From: a virus
Length of the DNA stretch: 55,730 bases
Virus record (IMG/VR): IMGVR_UViG_3300044682_000046
Coordinates: 1 to 55,730 of that record
Reading direction: 5' to 3' (one strand)
Of this stretch, positions 40,941-49,510 are shown piece by piece. Within the stretch, counting starts at the first letter, position 1. Each line of letters opens with the position of its first letter. A model generated the notes under the pieces. That model was not told the origin of the DNA and ran no database searches. It saw only the letters and a list, made by a program, of their open reading frames with translations. The translations under genes were made by a program, and so were the position numbers.

Positions 40941-41128
40941 ACTCGCCGCCGATGGTCCTCTAATTGGAACACGCTACGCGGCGCGAGCCCCGCCGATTCC
41001 CGATAATAATTGTACGTGTCTTGTGTGATCCCCTGGTTAGTGCGCCCGCCAGGATCGTGCGCCAGATTGGCTTTGCCGCCTTCCTTCTCTAGAACTGCCG
41101 CAAGCGCGCGTTGGAAATTGCTCTCCAT
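40937..41128 (-). CDS. truncated GH108-type lysozyme fragment
   Basis: 63 aa. FQRALAAVLEKEGGKANLAH then DPGGRTNQGITQDTYNYYRE and GLAPRSVFQLE match the N-terminal domain of GH108 muramidases, including the catalytic EGG glutamate. Full-length enzymes are about 170-190 aa, so the remainder is missing. The gene ends exactly where the moron pair ends, as if the moron insertion removed its 3' part. One-base overlap with the tail-chaperone gene upstream. Confidence 0.65.
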   Translation of the reverse strand: MESNFQRALAAVLEKEGGKANLAHDPGGRTNQGITQDTYNYYRESAGLAPRSVFQLEDHRRRV

Positions 41129-41328
41129 CAGCGGCGCCCTCGCGCAGCATCAGCCTCTCTTTGCATAACCTCACGCAATCGATAGGTATTCTCCGCCTTA
41201 ACCCCGAGCGCCTCGTTCATGCGCTCGATATCGAACAGATCGAGCGTCCCGTCTTTCAGGCTTTCGTATTTGCAGAGGCCTTCGAGAACGGGGGCTATGC
41301 CCCATTCCATCCACTCGCCTTCGCTCAT
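41128..41328 (-). CDS. frameshift extension of the tail assembly chaperone
   Basis: 66 aa if translated from its own ATG at 41328, but the frame is open upstream to the T9 slip site. The sequence joined there reads RRVVTIERRGRSYQFDAVKM, then SEGEWMEWGIAPVLEGLCKY and LKDGTLDLFDIERMNEALGV. A -1 shift in the preceding gene would make a G-T type fusion of about 224 aa (41804 to 41128), as in many long-tailed phages. Confidence 0.65.
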   Translation of the reverse strand: MSEGEWMEWGIAPVLEGLCKYESLKDGTLDLFDIERMNEALGVKAENTYRLREVMQREADAARGRR

Positions 41329-41804
41329 TTTGACGGCGTCGAATTGGTAGCTCCGGCCCCGCCGCTCGATAGTGACAACGCGGCGAAAAAAAAAGCGCCG
41401 AACTTGATTCGCAGAACGTTGAAGACGATTTCAAATATCGCCAGCATGTTCGAGTTAAGATCGGGGAAGTTCGATGATGTTGCGCCTACCGCCCACACTG
41501 GCGCCCAGCCTCCAGCCCCACCACCAGGAACCTTCCGGGTACAAGCCGACAAGCACGCGATGATGACCGAGTTCCGATCCTCGCTGGTCATCTTCGCAAA
41601 CTCTCTCGTGATCCCCGGAAACAACAGGATCAGTTCAAATTTGTGCTTCTCATTTTCCTCTTCGCTCGCCGCTTTGGCCTGAAACATCGCATAGTCGAAT
41701 AGTCCCATCGCAAACATCGGCGACAGCTTGGCGATGATCTCAACCGACGTAAGCAATGGAATGGTTCCCACGCTGTACGCCTGACCGCTTACCTCAAACT
41801 CCAC
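41325..41804 (-). CDS. tail assembly chaperone
   Basis: 159 aa. IPLLTSVEIIAKLSPMFAMG, LILLFPGITREFAKMTSED, then LNSNMLAIFEIVFNVLRIKF. Position between tube and tape measure genes and the slippery T9 near its end (residues 138-140, FFF) make it the G-type chaperone that guides the tape measure during tail assembly. Confidence 0.7.
   Translation of the reverse strand: MEFEVSGQAYSVGTIPLLTSVEIIAKLSPMFAMGLFDYAMFQAKAASEEENEKHKFELILLFPGITREFAKMTSEDRNSVIIACLSACTRKVPGGGAGGWAPVWAVGATSSNFPDLNSNMLAIFEIVFNVLRIKFGAFFFAALSLSSGGAGATNSTPSK
41386..41394 (-). promoter_or_regulatory. slippery T9 for -1 programmed frameshift
   Basis: On the minus strand GC-T9-CGCC. The zero frame reads TTT TTT TTC; slipping back one base after the second TTT enters the frame of 41128-41328, which is open from there to its stop. 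Homopolymer T/A slip sites at this gene position are typical. Confidence 0.65.
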
Positions 41805-41817
41805 GGACGACTACCTT

Positions 41818-42318
41818 CTAAGCCGCTATAGCGTTCGTGAAGTTCAGCGGGCTCGGATTGTAGCCGTTGCCGAGCAGCGGGATAATCGAGATGAACTGGA
41901 ATTCCCAAACGAGAAACCGTCCGGGAACGTCGTAGACGACATCCGCATGCTTGCTGAACGCGCCGATGTTGCACACGATATTATCGCCGAAGACCGGCGA
42001 GTTGATCGTAATTTGGATATTTCCCCAGAACGCCCCGCTCGATTGCTGAAACCGATAGAGCGCGTTCAATTGAGCATTGACCGGCGAGGCCTTGAGCAAG
42101 TTGACCGTCACGTCGCCCGCGTTGCTCGCGTGAAGCCCCATCATGCCCGAGCCGTCCGCGCCCATCGTGCGCGTATTCTTGGGGCCGGCCATGCGGTACA
42201 CAAGCCCCTCCTCGGCGATCCCGTTCTCACTGAGCGTGATCCCCATGGAATTCGCCAAGAGCGTGCATTGCACGTCAAGGAAGCTGTACGTTCCGGAGAG
42301 CGGCAGGATACCCGTCAT
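41818..42318 (-). CDS. tail tube protein (DUF3277)
   Basis: 166 aa. MTGILPLSGTYSFLDVQCTL, SENGIAEEGLVYRMAGPKNT, then ADGSGMMGLHASNAGDVTVN, NALYRFQQSSGAFWGN, and FLVWEFQFISIIPLLGNGY: the inner tube family DUF3277/PhiTE type. AAGGAAATGAAGAA upstream of ATG. Confidence 0.85.
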   Translation of the reverse strand: MTGILPLSGTYSFLDVQCTLLANSMGITLSENGIAEEGLVYRMAGPKNTRTMGADGSGMMGLHASNAGDVTVNLLKASPVNAQLNALYRFQQSSGAFWGNIQITINSPVFGDNIVCNIGAFSKHADVVYDVPGRFLVWEFQFISIIPLLGNGYNPSPLNFTNAIAA

Positions 42319-42349
42319 TTCTTCATTTCCTTATTATTGGAGGAAGGAC

Positions 42350-44179
42350 CTACCGATTGACAGAGATCAGGATGTTCGGTTGGTGAACCGCGCCGGCCAA
42401 CTTGACCGCGCACTGGAACGGAACGGAGATACGTTCGTCGCGTTCCGTCTCGCTTTGCGTCGCAATCAGTGGATACCAAACATAAAACCCGTTCGAGAGC
42501 GTATATCCCGTATTGAGAGAGCCAAAGGGAGAGGCATCCCAGACGCCCGGCGCCATAAGTCCGTTGACGACGCCTTGAACAAGGCTATTCTCGATGTTCG
42601 TCGCAAGCATGTTGTCCCCGGCGTCGGTTTGCGGAACCTTGGTCGTCACGTCAGAATACATAAAATTGAACATATTCGTCTGGACATAGTTTGCGAGCCA
42701 GTCGCAGCCAAACACCTCGTCAATCCAGTAGCCATTCTCCATCTGGCCAGGCCAGATCATCTGCGCGCCGTTCTGCACAAGGATGACGGCGTTGCAGCCC
42801 TTGGAAACAAGGGTTGCGAATTCGTTCTGGTTGAGATTTTCCGCGATGATCCCCGGCGCTTGCTTCCAGGCAAGCGTGATCGTGGTCAGGCTGGCGAGAT
42901 AATCGACCGTCCCGATACGGCCGGCGAGCGAGGCCACGCTATAGGGATTCGTGCTCGAATAATTGACGAACACCCGCTTATTGTTGAGCGATTGCATGAC
43001 GGACGCGATGTCGCTCGTATCCTCCGGATTAAGGACGCCGGTATCTTGCGTCGAGAGGCCGAACGTCCGCAAAGGCTCGGACGCGAGGATATAGTTCGCG
43101 GTGTTGATGAGGTCGGTTTGCGTCGGCGTCGCCGCGGCGGCAAGAATTTCGTCGTACCACTGCGAGCTCGCATTTGCGCACGCCTCGGTCGCGGAAAGCA
43201 GCGTCTCGGCCGCGATGCCATTGACCGGAGGTGTCGCCCCCGCGATCAAGGAAAGGCCAAGGAGCGCGGAAACGTCGGTCGCGTTGCCGCCCGCAAGCGT
43301 CGCGCCGCTGAGCGTGATATTGCTGTCGGTCGTCGTGAGCGTAAACGCATCTCCTCCCGCGCCGGGCGTGTTGTAGACGACAGAGATTGAAAGTCCGCCG
43401 GAAGCGAGGTAGTTCGCCTGGCTGATATTGACATCGGCGCTCGCGTTCAAGAAAGTCAGCAAGGCTGCCGTTGTCAGAACATCCGTCGTTCCGATCTTTA
43501 CTTGATCGCCGGTCGGCGTGCCGGCGACGAATTCAACAGCCGTTCCACCAAGGCTGATCGTATGGGTAGCCGTCGGCTGTCCCGTGAGCGTAATCAATCC
43601 GACGGCCGTCGGCACATTCGCATACCCGATCGTGGAGGTTGGGCCGGACACCCCCGCCACCGTAACAATGAACTGCCCATAGGAAGCATTCCAGACGCAG
43701 CCCACGTCTCCGACGACGGTCATCAGTTGCGTCTGGACTTCCGCCGCAACGCCGTTGAGATTGGTTGCGGTGGAAAAATTCAACCCGGTAATGGCATAGC
43801 CGAACCCGTCGACCTCGATATAAAATCCTCCGCTCGTAATGCCGGTGAAGTTTGTGAGCAATTGCTGCTCGGTCGTAAGATATGCCCCCTCCAACTCAGC
43901 CGAGGTAGACGTGCTCGCCCAGCGGCCGATGTAGACAAGCTCCGGCTGCGGCTCCTGGCCGAAATAGGGCACGCACGCAAGATATTCCGGCGCGGTATTG
44001 CCAAAATCGGTCGCAACGCCGGTCAGGCTTGTGTACTGACGCACGCGCTCATTGACATCGATGATTTTCGAATCGCCGATCATGAGCGGCACGCCGATAT
44101 TGGAATACGGAACCGCCGGCGGAGCAACGGTTACGCTTATTGGAACGAAATCATCGACGGCCAATCCTTGAACGGTCAT
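42350..44179 (-). CDS. tail sheath protein (DUF3383)
   Basis: 609 aa. VPYSNIGVPLMIGDSKIIDV, FGNTAPEYLACVPYFGQEPQ, PELVYIGRW at the N-terminus; then repeated beta domains (TTEQQLLTNFTGITSGGFYI; ATHTISLGGTAVEFVAGTPT); then NIASVMQSLNNKRVFVNYSS-like (SVMQSLNNKRVFVNYSS) and EVFGCDWLANYVQTNMFNFM near the C-terminus. The contractile sheath surrounds the DUF3277 tube. AGGAG lies before the ATG. Confidence 0.9.
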   Translation of the reverse strand: MTVQGLAVDDFVPISVTVAPPAVPYSNIGVPLMIGDSKIIDVNERVRQYTSLTGVATDFGNTAPEYLACVPYFGQEPQPELVYIGRWASTSTSAELEGAYLTTEQQLLTNFTGITSGGFYIEVDGFGYAITGLNFSTATNLNGVAAEVQTQLMTVVGDVGCVWNASYGQFIVTVAGVSGPTSTIGYANVPTAVGLITLTGQPTATHTISLGGTAVEFVAGTPTGDQVKIGTTDVLTTAALLTFLNASADVNISQANYLASGGLSISVVYNTPGAGGDAFTLTTTDSNITLSGATLAGGNATDVSALLGLSLIAGATPPVNGIAAETLLSATEACANASSQWYDEILAAAATPTQTDLINTANYILASEPLRTFGLSTQDTGVLNPEDTSDIASVMQSLNNKRVFVNYSSTNPYSVASLAGRIGTVDYLASLTTITLAWKQAPGIIAENLNQNEFATLVSKGCNAVILVQNGAQMIWPGQMENGYWIDEVFGCDWLANYVQTNMFNFMYSDVTTKVPQTDAGDNMLATNIENSLVQGVVNGLMAPGVWDASPFGSLNTGYTLSNGFYVWYPLIATQSETERDERISVPFQCAVKLAGAVHQPNILISVNR

Positions 44180-44241
44180 TTATATGCTCCTAGAGAAGCG
44201 AGGATTAAGCGAGAGGCGATCTTTCAGTGCGGAGGAGGGCA

Positions 44242-45990
44242 CTAGAACCCCGCGCCAGAATTATGGACGAAGACATAGTCCCCAGCGGTAATATTGGCGC
44301 TAGATACGATGCCTAAACCGTTGTTATTATACGGAGCGCTCACATTCAGATACGCACTCGCTCCATACCCCGTAAGCGCCACGCCTTGCGGGGATGAATC
44401 GTGGCTAAAGGCGAAGGCGATCACGCAAGAAGTCCCGGCAGCAGCTCCCCAATCAATATGGAAGTCGTAGTCTGTCCCGGCGACCTGAGCGCCCGTGCCC
44501 CCGCATCCCGACACAACGGTCGGCGAGAGGCCCTCCATGTTCGTCCCGTTGTCATAGAATGATGGGTTTGCCTGAAACTCGATGTGCGCCCCAGGAGCGG
44601 TATTATGGACGCCTATCCCGTTCTGCCCGATCGCCCCGCCTGACAAATACATGCGGATTTGGTCCGACTGGGCCAAAATCCCCGATACGCTGCAATTCTC
44701 AATGCGGGCGCCTATAAGGTGAATCTCCCAATTGACCTCGCTTCCCACCTTGAGACAGGTCGCAGTGGTGCTGATCCAGCACCCCTCACAAAAGAACTGC
44801 ACGCCTCCCTGGCCCGGTCCCGGCCCATGTCCGAAGGTGAGGTTGTCTGCCGCCCCGGCGCTGTTGGCCGATACGGTCGCCACCACAAGGTTCGTCCCGC
44901 TGCAGGATGTGATCGGCCCGATATTCCTCGGCGGAATGAGAGACGTATCGAACAGGAAACTCGAAAGCAGCGTCGCCGGGCACGCCGCTACAGGGATCGT
45001 GACCGCGCTGCCCGCAGAAAATGAACTCGTCGCATTGGTCGTAAACGGCGCGGCGTTGCCGTCGATTCCCGTGTCCTCGATATCTATTCCGATCGGCGGG
45101 CCGCCGTCGCTGGCGAAGTTCGGCCCAAAGCGAAACTGGTTGTTATGAACCGGGACTTGCGACTGGTCGATCCGCACGTTAGCGACGCTGTTGCCGTCAA
45201 CGTCGGCATTGTCCCAGTAGCAGCCGCCGCAGTTTCCTCCGATGAGCAGCCCGTAGCCGCAGCCCACGAGATCAATGTGTAGATGAAAGGCGTCGGTGAG
45301 TTGGACCGTCGTATCGCCGTTGATGACCTCGCAGGCGTTAGACCCCCTGGCGGTAAGGAAGTTGGCGTGTATCACCCCGCCGCCATTGATATGAATCCCA
45401 TTGTAGAAATTCGCGTTAGTGAAAAACGCGCCAACGGTCACATTGCTTATAGTCAATTCGCAAATATCATTGAGGCGGAACCCATCTCCGCCGGTCATGA
45501 CTGTCGTGGAGGCGATATTGAGGTCTCGGATCGTCTCCACGCTGGCAGAGCATGCTCCCAATGTTGTGCCCCACGTGACCAGATTGCCAGTTGTGGCGGA
45601 ACCTTGATACGAAAGCGTGGCTCCATTGCCATAGATGATGATGTTATTTACCTGCGGGAGGGTGATCGGTTCCTTAAAGACGCAGGTTGCGCCTTGGGGC
45701 ATAGCGATGGAAGTGTTGGCGGTCACACTTGCGAAGAACGCATTGAGCATTGCCGCATCGTCGGTCGCCGCGTCGCACTTCACGCCGGAATTGAGGGGAC
45801 TGACCGGTGGAGCGGTGTACAGAATCGGCTGATTGCCGAGCGTAAGCGAGCCGCCGACGCTCGCATTGCCGTTGACCTGCAAGCTATCGGTTTCGGTAGA
45901 GCCAAAGTACGGCGTGCCGCTTCCCCCGGCCATCGCTTTCGACGATAACAAGGCAACGACGATCGTCCCGAGAACGAGCGATCTAATCAC
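44242..45990 (-). CDS. exported beta-helix spike (pectate-lyase-like)
   Basis: 582 aa from the GTG at 45990 with AGGTG upstream, sharing one base with the neck-gene stop. Signal peptide VIRSLVLGTIVVALLSSKAM then A. Residues about 40-100 (GNASVGGSLTLGNQPIL; GVKCDAATDDAAMLNAFFAS) match the start of pectate-lyase-superfamily tail spikes; then repeated short strands (INGDTTVQLTDAFHLHIDLV; NWEIHLIGARIENCSVSGIL) form a right-handed beta helix. Many cysteines. Oddly located between neck and sheath genes. Confidence 0.7.
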   Translation of the reverse strand: MIRSLVLGTIVVALLSSKAMAGGSGTPYFGSTETDSLQVNGNASVGGSLTLGNQPILYTAPPVSPLNSGVKCDAATDDAAMLNAFFASVTANTSIAMPQGATCVFKEPITLPQVNNIIIYGNGATLSYQGSATTGNLVTWGTTLGACSASVETIRDLNIASTTVMTGGDGFRLNDICELTISNVTVGAFFTNANFYNGIHINGGGVIHANFLTARGSNACEVINGDTTVQLTDAFHLHIDLVGCGYGLLIGGNCGGCYWDNADVDGNSVANVRIDQSQVPVHNNQFRFGPNFASDGGPPIGIDIEDTGIDGNAAPFTTNATSSFSAGSAVTIPVAACPATLLSSFLFDTSLIPPRNIGPITSCSGTNLVVATVSANSAGAADNLTFGHGPGPGQGGVQFFCEGCWISTTATCLKVGSEVNWEIHLIGARIENCSVSGILAQSDQIRMYLSGGAIGQNGIGVHNTAPGAHIEFQANPSFYDNGTNMEGLSPTVVSGCGGTGAQVAGTDYDFHIDWGAAAGTSCVIAFAFSHDSSPQGVALTGYGASAYLNVSAPYNNNGLGIVSSANITAGDYVFVHNSGAGF

Positions 45991-46913
45991 TACGACACCT
46001 GAAAGATCAGACCGTCCAAGAACACGTATCCCGCAACGTCCGGCTCTACAGTGGGCAATCCTATCGTCCACGTCGGGGACGCCGCGTTCCATCCAAGAGC
46101 CGACAATTGCATCACGCCATCTCCGTCTTGGATTCCGCCGATATTGCTCCACGGAACGCCCGGGCCGTATGGCAAAAACGTCGGCAGATTAGAGCCGGGT
46201 TTAGCCATGACAATCCCGCCATTAAGATATAATTGTCCCGGCGGGAACAGCGCTTGAAGCTCGACCCAACTAAGGACGGCCCCAGGAGCGGGGTAACTCG
46301 CGTTATGCTGCTCGCTTACAGTGATAGAAACGCTACTACCATCGTCGGCAAAGATCGTCGCTTGCGCCGTAAGCAAGTTCTCGATTTCCCAAGTCCGCGA
46401 CGACGGTATGTTCAATCGAAACCGTATGTCAGCACGGCGTTGTGTCTGTAGATTGACAATCTCGGGAATGAACATCATCTGTCGAGGCATCTCGACAAGC
46501 GCTATTCCCAATAGTTGCAATTTCTCACGGTTCTGCGCGATCATCACGCCGTCACGAAACAGCTTGGCGTAGCCCCGTGCGCCCGGCCCATAGAACGACG
46601 CGAGGAAGGTAACAATATCGAACTCGACGGAGAACGTCTGGCCTAAGCCGTTATTGGCCTGCGCCCAATGTTGGGAAATGATCTGGCCGCCCGGCCCCTC
46701 CTCGTCGATAATACCGAGCGCGCACCAATTCGTGCCGACCTCAGGCATGGACGGGGGGTGCAACTGCCAGCGCGGCCGGACCAGATTGCCCGGAAGGCGC
46801 GTGACGCCGGCAACAAACGCTTGGACAATCGCGTCAAGCGCGCCGTCCTCGGGGACCGGCGCGCCGACCGGGCTGAGATAACCCCCGGTTGCGCTGGTCG
46901 CCTGGACCGCCAT
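45990..46913 (-). CDS. neck terminator-like protein with extra C-terminal domain
   Basis: 307 aa. Residues about 20-190 (FVAGVTRLPGNLVRPRWQLH, GTNWCALGIIDEEGPGGQII, FDIVTFLASFYGPGARGYAK, LFRDGVMIAQNREKL, FIPEIVNLQTQRRADIRFRL) fit the phage neck terminator fold, about 190 aa in relatives. From about 205 an additional beta-rich domain follows (SVSITVSEQHNASYPAPGAV; PYGPGVPWSNIGGIQDGDG). This part could decorate the neck. Confidence 0.7.
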   Translation of the reverse strand: MAVQATSATGGYLSPVGAPVPEDGALDAIVQAFVAGVTRLPGNLVRPRWQLHPPSMPEVGTNWCALGIIDEEGPGGQIISQHWAQANNGLGQTFSVEFDIVTFLASFYGPGARGYAKLFRDGVMIAQNREKLQLLGIALVEMPRQMMFIPEIVNLQTQRRADIRFRLNIPSSRTWEIENLLTAQATIFADDGSSVSITVSEQHNASYPAPGAVLSWVELQALFPPGQLYLNGGIVMAKPGSNLPTFLPYGPGVPWSNIGGIQDGDGVMQLSALGWNAASPTWTIGLPTVEPDVAGYVFLDGLIFQVS

Positions 46914-46916
46914 AAC

Positions 46917-47282
46917 TCAGAATTGCGCGAGCGACGCGAGCATGTGGCCGTGAGAGGTCGTTCCCCACGCCGCAAGCGCATAGGCTTTCCGCCGCGCTTT
47001 CGTCGTCGTGAGGTTTGGCGCGCTATGCGTCGGGATCTGGCGCGTCACCTCCTTGCGGCTCTTGTTGAGCTTGAACGGCGCATTAGCGCTGACAACGTTG
47101 TGCAGAACGTAAAGCACGCGCGCCTGGCTGACGTTCTCAGCCTTGAACCGCCCGTAGACCGAGTTGACCGCGACCGGGGCCAAATCGATCCATTGCTGGA
47201 CCTTGGCCTCGGGATAGGTTGCAAGCCACGGATAGGTCGCGACCAGCGCGGCATAAGTCAGCGGAGGGGTTTTGGCGGCCAT
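46917..47282 (-). CDS. head-tail connector-type protein (DUF4054-like plan)
   Basis: 121 aa. YPWLATYPEAKVQQWIDLAP then VNSVYGRFKAENVSQARVLY and VLHNVVSANAPFK follow the helical pattern of DUF4054-like adaptors. The C-terminus is basic. A second protein of this plan lies at 48262. Confidence 0.5.
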   Translation of the reverse strand: MAAKTPPLTYAALVATYPWLATYPEAKVQQWIDLAPVAVNSVYGRFKAENVSQARVLYVLHNVVSANAPFKLNKSRKEVTRQIPTHSAPNLTTTKARRKAYALAAWGTTSHGHMLASLAQF

Positions 47283-47293
47283 GAAAGCTCCGT

Positions 47294-47683
47294 TCAGGTC
47301 GAGGCGTTGAGTTGGATCAAATCACACGCCACGCGGTAATAACCCACGCCGTATGCTGACCAATCTTCCGACATTCTTACTACGTACATTCTCCCGTGCC
47401 ACGTCACAACGTCGGCCAACCGAGATTGCACGTCGTTTGTCTTGGTCCCGGCGGACAGCTTCGTCCGCGTGAATATGAAGATCGTTCCCTCAAGCCGGGA
47501 GCCGTCGGCGAGGCGCAGCATACTCGTCTTGTCAGGCTGAATGACCGCAACGAGCGGGTAGGCGGGATGCGGAGTTTCGAGCGGTACGCCGCCTTGGCTC
47601 ATCATTACGGATGTCGAAACGACGGTGCAGCTATCGAGAAAATCGGGATCGCTGAAAACGTCGTCGACGTCGATCCTGGCCAT
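47294..47683 (-). CDS. head-closure/stopper-like protein
   Basis: 129 aa from the ATG at 47683. MARIDVDDVFSDPDFLDSCT, VSTSVMMSQGGVPLETPHPA, then IVIIQPD-like segment VAVIQPDKTSMLRLADGSRL, WHGRMYVVRMSEDWSAYGVG. The 'V...DW..YG.G...v.c' end is common in minor head-tail proteins of this phage group. Confidence 0.6.
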   Translation of the reverse strand: MARIDVDDVFSDPDFLDSCTVVSTSVMMSQGGVPLETPHPAYPLVAVIQPDKTSMLRLADGSRLEGTIFIFTRTKLSAGTKTNDVQSRLADVVTWHGRMYVVRMSEDWSAYGVGYYRVACDLIQLNAST

Positions 47684-48261
47684 CAAACCTTCCTGATCAC
47701 GGACTGGATATGTCGCATGTAATCCGAAGTGCGGATAAGCGGCGTCTCGCCTTCGAAGCCCGCGCGCTTTCTTGCGGCAAGCGTCGCGGGTTTAAGCGGC
47801 GGCGGAATAACGTCGACGATTTTCGTTTTGACCGCCGAGACGGCCTCGATTCCCACGGCGGTCAACGCCTTCGTAACGGCGTCCGTTATCGGGGCCTTCC
47901 GGCCATTGGCGACCATCTGCGCAAGCGTGTCATGCGGCGCGTTGATCGGCTTAGGCGGGGCCTCGCGTTCGTGCAACGAATCGAGCGTCGCTATCGCGGC
48001 GCGGCGCAACCGCTCATGACATTTCGTGCTTGCCGAATAAGCCGCGACGGCGGGGATGAGATGGGGCCGGGGCGGAATGTTCTTGTCTGGCATGCCGAAT
48101 TCGTTGATGTAGCCGATCTGCGCGTTCGTGATCCCGCCGCCGTCCGCCGCCTCACGCTTCGCGTCCTCGGCGGGAATGCCGATCATGACGCGGCGGCGCG
48201 TGAGCGCGGTAATCGCCTCGATAAGCTGCGCGCTCTGATCCTTGGTGACGGCGACGGGCAC
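47683..48261 (-). CDS. HK97 gp10-like tail completion protein
   Basis: 192 aa. MIGIPAEDAKREAADGGGIT then NAQIGYINEFGMPDKNIPPR and PHLIPAV, a pattern ('iG..NEfG...iP.RPFl..a') typical for gp10-like or virion-morphogenesis proteins. The end (TPLIRTSDYMRHIQSVIRK) has the usual 'L..TG.l..si.y.i' strand. Confidence 0.75.
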   Translation of the reverse strand: MPVAVTKDQSAQLIEAITALTRRRVMIGIPAEDAKREAADGGGITNAQIGYINEFGMPDKNIPPRPHLIPAVAAYSASTKCHERLRRAAIATLDSLHEREAPPKPINAPHDTLAQMVANGRKAPITDAVTKALTAVGIEAVSAVKTKIVDVIPPPLKPATLAARKRAGFEGETPLIRTSDYMRHIQSVIRKV

Positions 48262-48735
48262 TTACTGCGGCCAAGGCCAATACGCGCCCAAGGGCAACGT
48301 AGGCGCGGAACCCGGCGGCGAAATACCGGGGATAGACCAAGGAAGGCCGCCGCCGGGAATGTGTAGCCCGCCCAGGCAGGCGCCCTGCACAAGGCGATAA
48401 AACCGCTGCCCGTAGGAGGTCGCATTGTACTCGCCGGCGCCCGTAATTGCCGCGGCCTCGGTGTCGTAGGTCTGGCTCACGGAGCCGACGGTCTTTCCCG
48501 ACGTGACCGTAAGCGCCGCGCCGAAACTCGCCCCGCCCGCCTCGGCGCTCAGTTGCGCCCGCCTCGAAAGATAGAGATTATGCGCCGTCCAAAGCATCGC
48601 CGCATAATCGAGGTTTGCCCCCAGGCGGTAGGCGTCGATCTGCTGATAGGCTTGCGCCGACCAAAGCGCGACCGCATTCGGCGGCACGTTGCCGAACTCC
48701 GGGAACATCGTCACGAAGTCGTTTTGGTCGAACAT
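48262..48735 (-). CDS. DUF4054 head-tail adaptor
   Basis: 157 aa. FVTMFPEFGNVPPNAVALWS, YAAMLWTAHNLYLSRRAQLS, ALTVTSGKTVGSVSQTYDTE, then YNATSYGQRFYRLVQGACL are the DUF4054 hallmarks (adaptor at the portal). A Pro/Gly-rich tail follows. Confidence 0.85.
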   Translation of the reverse strand: MFDQNDFVTMFPEFGNVPPNAVALWSAQAYQQIDAYRLGANLDYAAMLWTAHNLYLSRRAQLSAEAGGASFGAALTVTSGKTVGSVSQTYDTEAAAITGAGEYNATSYGQRFYRLVQGACLGGLHIPGGGLPWSIPGISPPGSAPTLPLGAYWPWPQ

Positions 48736-49004
48736 TACCCTATAACCGTCGGGTTGTAGACGATCGCCGCCGGGAACCTCGGGTCAAGGGCGGCCACATA
48801 GACGATCGACGATCCGTCCGCCGGATAAACCGGCGTCGATCCCATCAGCGGGCTAAGGACAAATCCGGGCGTCCCGACCGCAGGCAACGAGTCCGCCACG
48901 ACGATCACAACGCTCCCGTAACCCAAGCATTGCACCTGGGCCGGCGCAATCCCGAGACTTACGAACGTCCCCGAGTTGATTGTCAGCGGCGTCGTCGCGG
49001 CCAT
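48735..49004 (-). CDS. small virion-module protein
   Basis: 89 aa, beta-rich (VSLGIAPAQVQCLGYGSVVI; SIVYVAALDPRFPAAIVYNP). Unrecognised; possibly a head decoration or connector protein because of position between adaptor and capsid-associated genes. One-base overlap with the DUF4054 gene. Confidence 0.5.
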   Translation of the reverse strand: MAATTPLTINSGTFVSLGIAPAQVQCLGYGSVVIVVADSLPAVGTPGFVLSPLMGSTPVYPADGSSIVYVAALDPRFPAAIVYNPTVIG

Positions 49005-49007
49005 GGG

Positions 49008-49466
49008 TTATACCCCCGCCGCCATTTCCGCCGCGGCCTTGCCGGACTTGATATCGGCCTCCAGCACGCGCTCAAGCCCGTGCTTGCGATCGGCCGGCGA
49101 CAGGATCATCTCCGGATGCTTCGGGTCAATGCCCTCGAAGCCGGTTTTGAGATCGCGCTCGTCAAGCGCCTGGGCAACGGCTCTCTCGCGATTCGCCTGC
49201 ATCTTGACCGCACCCGATCGGACAACCGCGTCATTCTTGTGCGCGGCAAACCAAGACTCCCAGAAATCGGCGGCGACCTCGGTCAGGCCATGCCCGCCGA
49301 TGACGCCGGACGAATTGGCGCCATTGAGACGGACCCTCGTCAGGTCGATTGACCCGCCAACCGGAATCTTGATCGGCTTGCCGTCGTCGGTTTTGCCGCT
49401 CTCCTCCAGATAAATGTCGAGGCCGTGCGGAAGCTTGCACTCGATCCAAACGCTCGATTTTGCCAT
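49008..49466 (-). CDS. hypothetical virion-module protein
   Basis: 152 aa from the ATG at 49466 (GAGG upstream). The N-terminal part (MAKSSVWIECKLPHGLDIYL, VGGSIDLTRVRLNG) is followed by GGHGLTEVAADFWESWFAAH, a segment often seen in the conserved gene between capsid and adaptor genes. No function known. Confidence 0.6.
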   Translation of the reverse strand: MAKSSVWIECKLPHGLDIYLEESGKTDDGKPIKIPVGGSIDLTRVRLNGANSSGVIGGHGLTEVAADFWESWFAAHKNDAVVRSGAVKMQANRERAVAQALDERDLKTGFEGIDPKHPEMILSPADRKHGLERVLEADIKSGKAAAEMAAGV

Positions 49467-49510
49467 AAATTTCAAACCTCATTCACTAGCGGAAGTCCGC
49501 GCCATGAATT

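Noticed and set aside
42143-43390. A 415-codon plus-strand frame opposite the tail sheath gene
   Set aside because: Antisense shadow of DUF3383; no ribosome site and atypical composition.
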